DNA of 64,000 nucleotides from Echinarachnius parma (GCA_037951105.1 JBAMJV010008058.1:1-64000); one strand, 5' to 3'; counted from the first letter of the stretch, positions 1-14,063 are shown. A program made the numbers and translations. Notes: generated by a model from the sequence alone, not told the origin.

Positions 1-3000
1 TTTCTATCTTCATCTCAATAAAAAGTATAAATGAAGACAAATTGGGAACGTTATAGGTGTTGTTTTCATCCAAAAGTAACAAAATGGGGAATTCCATGGC
101 AAAGCTTTATTAGTCAAAACCACAGTTTGTGCCCTTATTTCAGCATGAAAATGGTATAAATTCTTCTCAAGAATTATACCGTAGTCCAAAGATCTTCAAA
201 AGCTGAAGTCACCCTTGGTCAAACAGTTGGGCAGTCTTTAGCATTACATTTCTCTAGGTAAATATGGTTAAAATTGCAGGGGACACATGAAATAGACAAG
301 CTTCATGCCTGTAATACAGACCAGTATGATAATGCTCTCATAACCTGGCCCTGTTTTATTGACAAATTTGTATTTCCAGAGTTTGTTCATAACAATAAAG
401 TTGAATAATGTCATAATTTACTTGCCCCGCTCATCTTGTTTTAAGTGAAACGCTTACTATCACTTCAGTCGAATGGTGTGGTCCTCCATTGTTTTGCTAT
501 TTTTGAAAACAGACCTTGCTAGTGTTAATTGACCATGGCATTTCATGCATGAACGATTACACCTTTAACTTATACCCTGCATGTAGAGGACTAAATTCCC
601 TTTAATTTGATATATGATCATGTACACTTTGTCGTACATTAATATGAAATATTTCAACTTATACAAGTGTCCAGTTTCTTTTTTTGCGGAGTATATTTTA
701 GGCAATGACAGTGTTATAGAGTTGATATTCATGAATAAATATCTTCATTTAGTTTCGGGTGTCATGCCAGGAAGTAAAGGGTCCATTGACATTATACACA
801 AAGTGTCGGCTGCTAGGTCGTTTGGCGATCTGGTCGTACTATAATTTTGGTCACGTGATCTTGCAATCCCAAGAAGTGCGAAGCCACGTATTGTTTTTCG
901 GTATTCTACAGAGTGGAAATCATCCTTACCAAAAATATTTTAATTTAGTATATGACACATATACAATGTAAATTAATTTTGAAAACGATATATTCGGGCG
1001 AAACACACCTCAAATTTGGGCAACGATGCCATGTACGGGCTTAACCATAGCATAATGAAGCAAATTGATATCATATTTGTCGAAAATAATGTCATATAAT
1101 GGCTTACTTATGTCATATTTGGGGAGACTCATGATACATTCGGGCAAAGTCATGTCGTTTTAGGCGATTTAACGTTATTTTTTAGGGAAACAAAAAGCAT
1201 CTCACATTCATCTCAAAATCGTGTTAGTTTCGGATTAATCCGTCAAAAATATAAACTTACTTGACATCAAAGAGGGAAGGACGTTTAATGTTGTTTTCTT
1301 TGCTTGTCCGTTGAAAAGGCGGGAAAGATGGATTATTCGAGCAGAAGACCTTAGCTACCCAAATATAAGTGTGCCCAATTCAATAGCCATTTAACTTCGG
1401 TCATGCAACTTGGAAGTAATGACCTTACACTGGGCATCCAGGGTGTATAGCGCAACTTGCACTTTTAGGTTAAGTAGAATACCGACCATTAAACTTACCT
1501 TTACGATGTATATTCGCTTCCAATTCACCTCCGTCTGTCCGTATTCAGTCATAAATTCAGATCCTGGTGTACAAATCCCTCAACGATCCTGCCCCTTCCG
1601 ACAACTCAGATCAAAGCAAAGAATAGGTACTGAACCGTGCCCTCCACTCAACAACCAGAACCTCATCCAGGCATCCAGAACTAGCGCAAGATTCCACGTG
1701 ACGTGTGACTTTGAATGGTGTCGGGAAACTACAAGGGGTAAACATGCTGAGGGAAACTTATATCAATGGTGGCATATTTTGCCGACATTGTGAGGGGTAA
1801 AATGTCTTTGAAAATTATAAGATTCTAAATTACTTACTCATTGCACTCACTATGTACACGGTTTTGACGATCCAGTGGATAATTTAAGATCTGGCCACTT
1901 CAATCTTAAGTTACAGCGGTTTATATAATTTAAGATTATGTGCACTTTGTGATTGTATTATTGTGTCAAAAGGTTATTTTGGAAGTTTTCGGAAGAGTGC
2001 CTGAAAACATTATAATACATTGATACAAACCACGGAGTTAATACTTCTAAACGATACCATATTAGGAGGAAGAGAAAAAAGGTACTAACGTTAAGAATAT
2101 AAGATAGCATTGACAGAGGAATAGAAAGAAAAAAAATCCCTGCAATCTTCAGGTACAGTGTCCCAAAATCGTGGGAAAATATTAAAGCAATTACATTTAT
2201 AAGCATTGCAGCACGCGAAATTGCTGACAAATACGAAAATATATTGTTTCCTTTTTCCCCAATACAGGTAAAATGGATGATGGAATATCATAGAATTAAA
2301 AATAGTGATTTTATAACAAAAACAATCGATACGTATATCAGTCTATTATAAAGAGGAGGTATTTTATAAATATCTAGTCTCTTTTTGTACGTGAAAGTAT
2401 TCGCAACGTTATATAAAAAAATTTTAAAAAATGACTAAAATGTCTTTGAACTGCTTCAAGAGAAGCATACTCTATGATTGGTCTACACAATGCACAAAAC
2501 AAATGTCTCAAAATAACAGGATTTATTGAATAGGTAGCCATTCTACTTGCTACGTTTACATACATAACATTGGTTTCATCCCTTTCCGTCTCTGCATCCC
2601 TTGCTGCATTTCTGTTTTATGATTATTTAATATATTATTACAAATGTCGGGTGATGACAAATGTTTGGGATGAAGATGATGAAGATAATGATGATGTATT
2701 GTGTGTCTTTAAATTAATACGTTCATTTCACTTAGCAATCACACAGGTTCGCAATCAATCACGGTAGCGTGCCTCAAATAATCCAACGCAAGGAGATAAT
2801 AATAAATGAATATTCAAGTTCTGAAATATAATTGCTTGAGTTTATTCACAAGTACATACCACATAGGGGTTGACATGAATGCGGGATTAATACATGTAGC
2901 CTGCGGAAAACGCAGATCAGAACTAGCTCAAAAACTTAACTCCAACCTAACCCATAGCTAGTAAACTCCGATCCACACTGACTACGAACTCCCTGGAAAA

Positions 3001-3455
3001 CTCAAGTATTTATAAACTTTCCAAGAAAGCAGAGAAATGTAAAAGTCTTCGACAAATATGTAAAGCAATTCAAATATCTCAACATCATAAGAAACATCGC
3101 ATTCTTTCTAAAACAAAGAATAAGATAAAACACCAAAGTTATGGAATGGGGGAATTTCTGGAATTCAGAGTATGAGCAAGAAAATGTCAACATGTTCTAC
3201 TTATAGCAAGGAATTTTAGGAAAGGAAAGTGGTATTTGGAAGGAAAGAGAGGGTTTGCAGTCGTTAAAAACCGTGTGACCAATCAGCACCGTATCGCCGT
3301 ACCATAAACAAACTCATACATGGGCTTATCAAATCATAGAAATACATATTTTAACAACCCTTCATCAGTTTGTGCACATGTCAATACAGTTTCTAAATCC
3401 CATTAATACAACATTCTATAGTGAAAGTTTCCCCACTTATAAATGGTTACAGTCC
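1..3455. other. no gene recognised
   Basis: AT-rich sequence with only short, unconserved open frames on both strands. I see no exon with a recognisable domain, no RNA gene and no clear mobile-element end. The stretch near 2,095-2,240 on the plus strand weakly recalls the C-terminal tail of a LINE reverse transcriptase, but this is too weak to call. Confidence 0.5.
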
Positions 3456-3552
3456 GTTATTCCGAAGGTTCGTTATTCCGAAGGTTCAGTTATTCCGAAG
3501 GTTCGTTATTCCGAAGGTTCGTTATTCCGAAGGTTCGTTATTCCGAAGGTTC
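3456..3552 (+). repeat. 16-bp tandem repeat, 6 units
   Basis: Six copies of the 16-mer GTTATTCCGAAGGTTC, with one extra A between the second and third. All units are identical. The array ends a few dozen bases before a poly-C run and the start of a decayed LINE. Confidence 0.9.
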
Positions 3553-3607
3553 GTTGAAAAAGTCACCCTTCCCAGCGGCACATCCCCGTATACCAAATAT
3601 ACGTGAG

Positions 3608-5515
3608 TACCCCCCCCCCCCCCCCCCCCCCCCCGGGGATTGCGGGCGATTTCAATCATCCTGATATCGACTTGGAGACCCAGACGACGACAAACCCAGC
3701 TAGTGTTTCTTCCCACCAGAAGCTACTTGACATCCTACTCCAGAACTCATTGTTTCAAGCCGTTAGAGAAGTCACCCGCCAGGCATCAATGAATATCCTT
3801 GATCTCATCATGACTTCAAATCCCACCTTTGTGCAAGATCTGCAAGTGAATCCTGGCATTTCTGATCACAGTCTCCTTACATTCACTCTCTCTGTTGATC
3901 CACATGTCTTGCCAAAACCTCCAAGAAAAATCTACCAATTCCACAAAGCTGACCCACAGCATCTCAGCAAAGCTGCTACGAATTTCACCACAGAATTCCT
4001 CCAGTCTGAACCAGAGAAAAGATCGGTGGAGTCAAACTGGTCAATCATCTCCATTTTTGTAATAAGTGCATGTCTGAGCTAGTCCCCACAAAGATGAGCA
4101 AAGGCAGAAGGCATCTTGCATGGATCTTAGATTCGCTCAAACGACAGATGAGGAAAAGGGACAGACTCTTCAAGAAAGCTCGCAGACTGTCCTGCCCAGT
4201 AATGTGGAGAAACTACAGGCAGTTCAGGAATGAGGTGACAAAACACGTCCAGCAGGCACGTTTTAACTACATCAATAACATCATTGGGGCCAGTCTAACT
4301 GACAATCCGAAAACCTTCTGGTCGTACATTCGTACATGTCGCTCCGAAAGTGTTAGCATACCATCATTACGCACTTCGACAAAGCTGTACGCAACTGCAT
4401 GCAGCAGACAAGGCAGAGGCACTAAATGAATACTTCCAGACAGTGTTTACTCGTGAGCAGCCTCGACCTCTCCCACAGAAAGTGCCTTCACCATATATAC
4501 AACGCTATAGGTCATCTACACATCCACAGGACAGGGGTAGAAAAGCAACTGAAGCATCTAAATCCTGCAAAGGCTAGCGGACCCGATCAGATCTCACCAA
4601 GGTTCCTAAAGCTTTTTGCTCACTAGATTGCTCCTAGCCTCTCCTTCGTATTCCAGCAAAGTTACAACTGTGGAATTTGTCCAACCAAGTGGAAACAAGC
4701 ACTCGTTACCCCGATTCACAAGTCTGGTGTAAGAGTGACCAAACAAACTATAGACCAATTTTTCAAACTTGCATATGGTGTAAAATCATGGAGTATATCA
4801 TGCTGAGCCACGTATCCAAGCACCTTGTCGTCAACAACATCCTCTCAAACTCCCAACACGGCTTCCGTCGGGGTCTTTCAACTACTACCCAACTTACATC
4901 TGTAATCCACAAATGGTCTTCACTCCTACAAAAACGCAGCCAGGTTGATGTTGCCTTCCTCGACTTCCAGAAGGCATTTGACAGAGTGCCACACCAACGT
5001 CTCTGCAGCAAACTCAACCACTATGGCATTGTAGGTGACTCTCAAAACTGGCTGATGTCATTCATCTCTGACAGGAAACAGGCAGTCGTGGTAGACGGAT
5101 CTCAATCATCCTGGCGAGATGTAACATCCGGTGTCCCCCAGGGCTCTGTCATTGGTCCAACCCTTTTCTTGTTGTAGATCAATGACATCCAAGACAACAT
5201 CCAATCAAAGATCCGACTCTTTGCAGATGACTGTGTGGTCTTCAGGGAAATCTGCAGCGACAAATATCACCAGATCCTCCAGTCCGATCTCCAGAAACTG
5301 TCCACTTGGTCGTCTGACTGGCTCATGAGCTTCAACATCAAGAAGTGTGCAGTGATGTCAATTACGCGGAAACGCACCCCTAGCACCTACCAATATCACC
5401 TAACCAATGACCTTATCCCGAGGGAAGACCAGTACAAATATCTTGGGATCACGGTCACTGCTGATCTCCGCTGGAGCAAGCATTGCCAAACCATCAGGCA
5501 GAAAGCTAGTTAATG
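3608..5515 (+). pseudogene. decayed LINE (endonuclease end plus reverse transcriptase)
   Basis: The plus-strand frames carry, in order, the C-terminal half of an AP-type endonuclease (GDFNHPDI, then SDHSLLTF), a linker with the usual LINE pattern of basic helices, and reverse transcriptase blocks: HGFRRGLSTTTQL, FLDFQKAFDRVPH, SGVPQGSVIGP and FADDCVVF, then YKYLGITV. The last ends near 5,510. The reading frame changes at least three times and there are in-frame stops (for example just after SVIGPTLFLL near 5,177), so it cannot make a full protein. The 5' end is missing: a poly-C run at 3,610-3,634 stands where the start of the endonuclease should be. The catalytic block reads FADD instead of the common YADD. 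It belongs to the broad Jockey/CR1-like group; I cannot be more exact. Confidence 0.85.
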
Positions 5516-6178
5516 CATTTTACTGTACATAATTAAATGCATGCATCTGTAAATACACAATCACAATTTCTGTCACCTCCTGACGACATATCAGCTTTAA
5601 ACCATCCCAGTATAGCTTCATATAGCTGCTTCAAGGGATTACTGCATCAAGTATCAAGTACCAGGGAGGCACAACACAAACGTCATCAGCGTGAATCGGA
5701 GAGGAAAACCTTTTCCTGTTTCTACATTTGTCGTAAACAGAAAAAGGACTACCGCCCAGATTCATGCTGATGGCGTTTGTATTAGCGCAACGATAAAACA
5801 AGCAATCTAATTGGCTCTAGCTCATCTGACAGCGTTACGTTCTAATAAAAGATGCACTGGGATTACATTTTCTAGAGAGTATTGTAATGTTTTGTTTTCA
5901 ATTTATTTCCACTTTTGGAAACATTCATCTTTAAGGTCTGACGACATTTTAATTCGTGCACAGTAATTTGTTCACTACCCCCATGTCAACATTTATGAGA
6001 GCTCAGAGGTGGGTCATGTCAAAAATAAGGTGATTTTCACTGTTCGGGCCGCGATGTTTATTGATGAAATGCTTGTTTAGAGAATTGACGGTTTATGGGA
6101 CTTATAAAGCCACATGGATACTAAAACATTATACGTCGAACAAAACAAATGGTGATGCTCATCCTATAGAATCTTATT
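5516..6178. other. no gene recognised
   Basis: No conserved frame or clear repeat end seen. The stretch lies between the decayed LINE and a fold-back element. Confidence 0.4.
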
Positions 6179-6620
6179 ACCCCCGTCACACATCTACTCT
6201 TGTACTGCGATCTCGCTGCGCTCCTAATCCCCATTCATAAATTTGGCAGTGGGAGGCGAAGCATTGTCCGAACGATGATTAAATGACGAATGAATGGGAG
6301 GATTATCGCACATGGGTGAAAGGATGGCCTCTCATGCATGGACATACAAAGGCTCCCTGAACAAAAGGTGAGGTCGTGGAAGACCCAGGTTCGTTTTCGA
6401 CATGACGAAAACGAACGTGGGTATTCGGCGACCTTAATCTTTTGTTCAGCGAGCTAGTGTCTGTGCATTCATGGAAGGATATCTAGTGACACATTTGAGA
6501 TAATTTTCCCATTCAGATCCTCATTGGACAAAAGACATTTTGCAGATACATTCCAGTGATTGTAATCAGCTATTGTCTAGATCGCAGGAGAACCGTGGCT
6601 TGGGTGTGACGGCACTATTA
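6179..6620. mobile_element. fold-back MITE with CCGTCACA ends
   Basis: The left end reads CCCCGTCACA and the right end GTGTGACGGC, inverted to each other. Inside, about 6,270-6,525 folds into a long imperfect hairpin whose arms share GGACATACAAAGGCTCCCTG-like sequence on one side and its complement around 6,440-6,500. A second copy of the inner hairpin lies at about 13,366-13,603. There is no coding capacity, so it is a non-autonomous DNA element. Confidence 0.6.
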
Positions 6621-7266
6621 TGTGTTGTCGCACAACAATTCAGCGTAATACGTGGTTCTTGTTATTACAATGAGACCGTACAATTTCCTGCATCTCAATA
6701 GCGTTGTAATTAAATTGAGCCGTTTGCCGGCGAGTCACTTAATACGCGAAGTATTTTGTAGACAGAGTGTCAACCTGACGGATATTGGATCAGATACTTT
6801 TCGCGCATGCGCGAAACGTGACCGTTAATTCGCTTTGTTTTAGTCCGTTTTTTCAATGTTCTCAATTTCCCGAACTAACCCATTTAAAACATGTTTTCAT
6901 TCTTTATGTTTGCCATATTTCAGATCCTTATCCTGTCTTTTTTTAAAAGGATGGCTTGGAATTTGCGCCCCTTCTACAAAATATGTAATACGCTCTCTAC
7001 TGACGTGTCTTGCACTGCCTATTGGGATACTACGTGAAAAACATTGATGATTTTAGCACATAACTAATGAGACCTTTGAGCACCCTTTCCAAAATGGCGA
7101 GCAATTTTCATATAAAATATTTGGAAAAAAATCGAAGCGGCAATTGAATATACATTCCAACGATACCATTTAAATGGACAATTTATATTTAATGTTCATC
7201 TTTGGAATAATTGTTTGTATGTTATCAGTACACTATCATTACTTTGTTTCAAAATACTCATTCCTG
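6621..7266. other. no gene recognised
   Basis: No conserved frame, RNA gene or clear repeat boundary seen. Confidence 0.4.
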
Positions 7267-8101
7267 TTAAAGGGATAGTCGAGTTCTGGCATAGAGGGCG
7301 CTACACGAAATAATTGTTTTGTGAGGTAATGAAAAACTGAGTGTGAAATTTGAAAAAGCATACAATTTGTATAACATAATAAACTTTATTTGTTCAAAAT
7401 CGGTTCCAAAACAGCTGAAATGTAAATAAATATATCCGATCGGAATAGATATGGGACACCAGATTTATTTGATGATTTAAAATATATATAAAATGCTTAC
7501 ACTTTTTTGTTTTAAATAAAGAGGCTTTTAAATAGTTGTTCGTGCTCTCCCTGTTTAATCACTATTTAAACAAAACATCACATGCACAATTTTGAAATAA
7601 AAAATGGTTGAAACCAATGAGTATTTACAAAATGCCCTTTTGAGTTTTAATGACTCTATTTGAATGAAAACAGGCTTTTTAAACATAGTCATTTGTAATT
7701 TTGTATTTCTTTTGAGCATGGCTGAGTTATAACTATTAGTTTGTAATGTAATGGTGCATGTATTGGTTAATAAAACACAGTTTGACCAAAACTGCATCTA
7801 TTTAAAGGGATAAATATAAACAAACTCCTGAAAAGTTGATAGTTGAGTTTTGGTAAAAAAAGTACAGTTGTGGTCCAACTAAAATCCAAATCATCGAATA
7901 AATGTGGGGCTCTATAATTATCACACTTGGTTCTGTTTATAGATATTTAAGTAATTTGTGAACCGATTTTGATTAAATAAAGTTCATTCTGTCATTGAAA
8001 TTGTATTCTCTTTCGAATTTGACACTCATTTATTTGTCATCTGACAAACAAAATATTTTGTGTGCGCCCTCTATACCAAAACTCAACTTTCTCTTTAAAA
8101 A
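7267..8101. mobile_element. TIR element with 'TATAGAGGGCGC' ends
   Basis: The left end (AAAGGGATAGTCGAGTTCTG, then GCATAGAGGGCGC) is inverted at the right end (GCGCCCTCTATACCAAAACT). The similarity runs about 150 bp inwards on each side and includes AAAATCGGTT near 7,400 and its complement near 7,960. There is no transposase. The inside holds a further degenerate end near 7,803-7,860, suggesting an older insertion or a rearranged copy. A right-half copy lies at 10,895-11,093 and a weaker fragment at 24,955-25,060. Confidence 0.7.
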
Positions 8102-9319
8102 GATAGTATAGTTTTGGTCAAACTGATTGTAACCGAAACCTGCACCAAATCAGTACAAACTACCATGCTCAAAAGGTGTACAACATTACACATGACTAAG
8201 TAAAAAGCATGTTATTACAAAAAAGCCTCAAAACTTTCATAGAACTATATGTCATACTCTATCATGTTCATATTAACAATAAAAGCATGGGACTGGTTTC
8301 GACTTTTCAAATTGCTATTTCGTACAAAGGATATTTACGATTGCAGTGTTCAGATATGAAATTATCTACGGAATAATTTAAGTTGTGTGCAAAGTACGTG
8401 CTATGAGTTAGTGAATATCGCTTTGCATTTTTGCTCATATCCCAGCCAAAAATAAACATAACATGTTCATACATTACTTTGTAGACATATCGGATCACAA
8501 TACACATTTTATCAATCACCAACACTTGTTGCACTTGCCAACAAAGTTACTAGATAAGAGGGTGCTCTCTAAAAACGCATTGGTTTCAACTATGTGTCTT
8601 GTTGTAATTTAATGTAATGTAATGTAATGTAATGTAATGTAATATAGTGTAATTTAATGTAATGTAATGTAATATAGTGTAATTTAATGTAATGTTCTGT
8701 TAAAAAAGTGATTACATATTGAAAATCCTCTTTGTAAATTGTTAAAAATTGTTAGAATTTATATTAATTTTCTTTATTCATCGAGTAAATGTGGGTACCC
8801 ACATTAATTCCGATCAAATATATTCATTGATATTTCACCTTTTGTAAATCTACAGTGCGAGTAAAAAAACAACGAAACCGGACTGTGATAGCTTATAAAT
8901 CCATACATCTAAAAGTATATATGTTGATATTGATAACATGTTAAAGCTTGCGAAATTTCCTTTAAAATGATAAATCATAAACTCTGATCACTTCATGCTT
9001 CACCGAACGCGACCTAATTATCCAAAGGCATGCAAAAACTACCCGTGTCCATGTTTGCAGTGTTCTTTTTTTGTGAATGATTGCATCTGTTGATTTGATT
9101 GTCAAAGATAACTTCATCCTGCATGTCCTATTCAGTGCCCCTTCCTCCAAACAGTGTGGTTGCTGAGGTGAGGACGGTGTGTGATCCTCTTCCACCCTGA
9201 TCAAAATGACAACACTGGCAACCTGATATTTTGTTGTAATTCACCAAAGGATATTCTTGAAATGTTCATTTGAAGAAAGAAAAAAAAACGTAAACAGACG
9301 CATTCATTCATGATGAACA
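8102..9319. other. no gene; short TAATG repeat at 8,608-8,695
   Basis: The only structure I see is a run of TAATG pentamers, broken by TAATATAGTG and TAATTTAATG variants, at about 8,608-8,695. The rest is AT-rich with no supported gene. Confidence 0.5.
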
Positions 9320-9324
9320 CGACA

Positions 9325-9860
9325 AAAAACATAAATCCCCCTAATCAAAATAGCGTATAAAAAGGAAAAGCTTTTGAGCAAAATAACTCGGCAGGATTGT
9401 TCCTACACTGATTGACAAACTTCTCTGTGAAAATGAGATTGATCCGCCATGGCAAACTTGTCACTTTTCAAAAGTCACAAGAGTCAAAAAGTGACAATTT
9501 TTCCTTTAATGTGTGCTCAGTCATGCGTGACTCGACGGACCAGATTTATTTTCGCACATACGTTATTCAGTAAGTGTATAAACAATCCTGCCAACTTATT
9601 TTGCTCAAAACCTTTTCGTTAAAAAGTTATGCCATTTTGATTAGGGGGGACTTACTTTTTTTGTTGTGTTTAGAACAAGACGATGGCAAACTTGGACACG
9701 GCTAGTTTTTGTATGACTTTGGATAATGAGGTTGTGCTCGATATAAGTGTATAAACAATCATGCCAAGTTATTTTGCTCTAATCTTTATCGTTAAAAAGT
9801 TATGCAATTTTGATTAGGGGGGACTTACTTTTTTTTGTACCCTACAACAAGACGATGGCA
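9325..9860. repeat. three copies of an ~85-bp sequence, one inverted
   Basis: The phrase around TTATGCCATTTTGATTAGGG occurs at about 9,571-9,660 and again at 9,745-9,835 in direct orientation, and inverted at about 9,333-9,415. The inverted pair could form a stem of about 85 bp. No coding potential is visible. It looks like a MITE with a duplicated arm. Confidence 0.65.
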
Positions 9861-10065
9861 AAGGCCGTGCTCGATGATGCGTAAAGTGATCAAAATGTGT
9901 GATGTATCATTTTAAAGGTTACTTCAGAAGCTTTAATACGATACCAACCATATATATATATCAACATATAAATGTTTGTAATTGTGGATTTATAAGCTAT
10001 CAAAGTCTGGTTTCGTTTTTTTTTTACTCGGACTGTATACTACTAAAGGAGGAGGCTCTGTCTGC

Positions 10066-10070
10066 CTGCC

Positions 10071-10122
<52 letters not shown>
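10066..10122 (+). repeat. (TGTC)n microsatellite
   Basis: About fourteen tetranucleotide units in a row, preceded by related TGCC units. Confidence 0.9.
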
Positions 10123-10184
10123 CGGCTATGCATATCACCATGCCTTGTTGTAGGACCCTCACTTTTCAGGTGATGATTGCGATA

Positions 10185-10217
10185 CCAGGGATATGGGAGT
10201 CACTCCCATATCCCTGG
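10185..10217. repeat. perfect 16-bp inverted repeat with a 1-nt loop
   Basis: CCAGGGATATGGGAGT is followed after a single C by its exact complement. A perfect stem this tight is rare by chance. It lies in a region with no supported gene. Confidence 0.85.
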
Positions 10218-10894
10218 CTGTACTACCTTTTGGGAGGTAATGGTGAAAGGGTATCAAATTACATCAAAAGGAAGTTGATTGAGCCCCAAAATGCCCACTA
10301 TAGAGTACCGAAGTAGTGACGTCACATGCTTTTGTTATGGCATAGTAATGGTTCTACACAACTTTTCCTTTCATACTGGCATTAAGTAGTGGGTCGGAGC
10401 CGGACGATTGCCTTCTTAGCAACCGCTAGATCACCAATTCATTGCTTGCCTGACATTGTTTAGAACCATCACTCATGGCAATGAATAGCTCTGACGTCAC
10501 ACTTCGGTACTCTATAGCAGCGTTAATATCGCACCGGGTACACTGAGCAGAGCGTGGTGTGAAGGAAATCGCGATAAGCCAATCAGCGCCAGCGATTTCG
10601 TACACATCTTCGCCTGCATGTTGCATACTACACATGCCATACCCCTATGCCTACAGTGTATTATGTGCATATCATGCAGTGCAGTGCATAAATATGCTAC
10701 AGTGGATATCCAGACAGTGTACATGTGTGAAAGATAGTCCTAAAAGACATATTTCTCTCATTATAGTTACAATGATGTTAAAGTTGGGGTGTTTTTTATC
10801 GTAATATTTCGTGCAATTTGCACGGCTCCTCTATTTTTGTTAAAAGTGTAAGCATTTTTTTTAATCATCAGCTGGGTCAAAACTATTTAATTAT

Positions 10895-11093
10895 TGAGGG
10901 GCCCTACAACAATAACAAATGGTTATATTTATGAATATTTTTAGAATTCTCTGAACCGATTTTTATCAAAAAGAGTTTATTCTGTCATTAAAATTGTACG
11001 CTCTTTCAAATTTGTCACTCAGTTTTTCATTACCACACAAACACATTATTTCGTGCTGCGCCCTCTATACCAAAACTCAACTATCCATTTAAC
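10895..11093. mobile_element. right-half copy of the 7.27-8.10 kb TIR element
   Basis: It matches the last 200 bp of that element, including GAACCGATTTT, ATTCTGTCATT and the terminal GCGCCCTCTATACCAAAACT. No left end is seen. Confidence 0.65.
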
Positions 11094-12378
11094 TGTGCCG
11101 TCACACTATAGCCACGCTCTGTCTGCGTTCTCGTACTTTTTTCAAAGCGCAGGGGAAACGCCGACAAATCGAGCGATTAATGACACAATGGTAGCTCGTT
11201 CCCGCTCTTGCCACGACCTGAACACGCTCTGCGTACGCTTTGGCCACGCTTTCCGAGCTATTCACTGTGCACGCTCGGTGTATCTTTAACAATAGCTCAT
11301 AACAATGAGACGAGGTCATTTGATCTACGCTCTCCACACGATCTCCACACGCTCTGTGCGATCCAATAAGCCAGTTCGTAATTAGACTATGGAGCTTGGG
11401 TGACGTCAGAGGGCGTAATCCGATATTCCATCAACGGGCTATCAACGTACAGTAAAGTGTATGCTATCATGTCATATTACCGGATAATTTTAGTTTGACA
11501 GCATAAAACAAACATTAGATGCATAAAATCAAAGTGGAAATTATACGAGCAGCTGCATAAACTCATAAAGAACACATTTGATGTAAAGTATATTCAAGAA
11601 TTTATCGATTTTTCTCCATATCAACTTTCATGTAATCATCTTTCTTGTGAATAATCTAGGTGAATCATTCACACGCAATAATGCTACAAGGCGGTCGATA
11701 AGCATACCACCCATTCGTACAATATGTACCGTTCAAAATTGAACGCTATGTTTTAGGACGCCATCGGCAAGGAAAACAGACGGGATATAAACGAAATTTT
11801 GTTTGCATTTGCTAATAAATGGAGAGAGAAATCAGCCGGCAACAACTGTGTTTGCGTTGGATAGTGCAGCAAGCGGAAGACGATAATCTCCGCACAATGC
11901 TATGTACACTATTATGTACACCTATACGTGCGTGCTAGCCAGGCAAAGCAAGGCTCGGTGAAATTATTGATCAATAAATATCATCATTACACATGAATAA
12001 CACATTCTATCAAACCGGTTCTCGTTCTATGAAATAGTACATATTATGCTATTAACCTTTGATGTGGTGAATACAAAAACGATGGGCTTATTTTTATCCT
12101 GATCCAGATTTTAAAAACGTAAACAAATAACTCGCATTCAATTGCACGTGTGGCTCCTTTGATTCTCACGATCGATGGAATATCAACATACCCGGAAGTA
12201 AATACGCGCATGCGCAGATTGTAACTACGAACTGGCTTATACCATGTACGAATGTAGTTGAACACACTCTGTGCGTTTCACTACGCATGCTCTTGGCGTA
12301 GATCTGTTTTAAGAGGTGGGGTGGAGGGAATGGGGAGGGTTATTATTATTGACTATCATTGTTAGTATTATTATTATG

Positions 12379-12504
<126 letters not shown>

Positions 12505-12640
12505 TGATTGTTAGTATGCAATTCAGACAAATGTAATTTGGAAACATAACTTTTGGGGAAATGGGGGTGTCTGTACCATGGATATAAAAATGTATATCGA
12601 TGGTCTGTGCACGCTATTCCCCCACATCAAAGATTAGAGG

Positions 12641-13050
12641 TATACACCCCCCCCCCCCTCCCCCCGACTTTATTGATGAGTGATTCAGTCTATTGATGGG
12701 GGAGCAGAGTCGACAGTCGATGCTTGAATCTGAATATTCTGGGAAACCTAAATGCATTATAGCCCCCCCCCCCCCCCCCCCTTGGAATGGCAATCAAAAC
12801 AACCACCAACATCAGACTTTACTGGCGTACACAGGTATTTTTATGGCGAGAGGGGGGGGGGGGGGGACGTGTCTGTCAACAAATTGAGACCGAGCCAACT
12901 GGTTGTGTTGGCAGGTATCGAGGACCGAGGCGGTTGGGTCGGAGATATTAATAATGTTAGTTTTCTAAACAGTGTATGAACATCGTGGTTTTGCGACGGT
13001 TTTTTTTTTTTTTTTTTTTTTTTTTTGGCGGGGGGGGGGGGGGGGGGACG
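12641..13050. repeat. cluster of poly-C, poly-G and poly-T runs
   Basis: Homopolymer runs at 12,648-12,665 (C), 12,764-12,780 (C), 12,852-12,866 (G), 13,000-13,026 (T) and 13,030-13,047 (G). No gene lies here. Confidence 0.85.
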
Positions 13051-13365
13051 TTGGAAACGTGTCGCCGAGATTTTGGACAAAACACACATATTTTTGCGGG
13101 AAATCTGTGTTCATAATGCATACGGTGTGCGTATGTCCCCATTCATTGGAGCCTCATATAATTTGTATGCCGCCATGCCACGTTTGAGCCAGAAATTTAG
13201 TTTCCCCCAAATATACATTATTTTTGCCCGGACATGCCATTTTAAATTGTGACATCATTTTACCGATAGTTGAAACGTGTCGAACTTCGCAATCTATAGC
13301 CTAGGCTATAGCGTCCACTAGCAGAAGTGCTGGAATAGATCTGCAAGAATGTCTTTTGTTCAACT

Positions 13366-13603
13366 TGGGAATGAATGAGAAGATTATGACACTTGTGTGA
13401 AAAGATTTCCTCCCATGCATGGACATACAATAGCCCCTGAACAAAGAGTAGATCGCCGAAGACCCAAGTTCGTTTTTCAACATGTCCAAAGCGAACGCCG
13501 AGCTCCTACGTCCTGCTCTTTTGTTCATCGAGCTATTGACTGTGCATTCATGGAAGGATATCTATTGACGCATGTGAGATAATCTTCCCATTCATTGCCC
13601 ACT
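13366..13603. mobile_element. fold-back MITE, second copy
   Basis: Shares CCATGCATGGACATACAA, CCCTGAACAAA, GAAGACCCA and GTGCATTCATGGAAGGATAT with the hairpin at 6,270-6,525. The two arms are inverted to each other. No coding capacity. Confidence 0.65.
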
Positions 13604-13834
13604 GCGTTGCCAATTTGCTAATTTAACTTGGTCGCCGCGGGAGCGGCGCCAGGGCGGCCGAGAAAAGTGTACGATCTAAACAATATCGAATAATGAACGC
13701 CGCTCTCCACACGACCTCCACACGCTCTCCCCCGTCCTCCACACGCTTCCAATTTTATGAATGGGGATTAGGAGCGGCGCGAGGTCGGCGCGAGAGCGTA
13801 GCTATATGTGACGGGGGTATTAGTTACCGCTAAT

Positions 13835-14063
13835 AGCCCGGTCACAAATCAACAGATTGTGCAAACGTATGTCAAACGGAAAGCTGAATTTTTCATCCGT
13901 TCTGTGCGTTTTTCGTCCGTTCTTGTCCGTGACGTACGTTGTTCTATGTTTTGTCCACGAAGCAATGAAGACGACTTTCATCACCGGATAATCTAATTTC
14001 GCAAATTGTCTATTGGTTGGGCATATATACGTTTTCGCTATCCGTAGATATCTGACCGGGCCA
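13835..14063. mobile_element. short MITE with AGCCCGGTCA ends
   Basis: AGCCCGGTCACAAATCA at the left is inverted as TGACCGGGCCATAAATCA-like sequence at the right. The length is about 230 bp. Non-coding. Confidence 0.5.
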
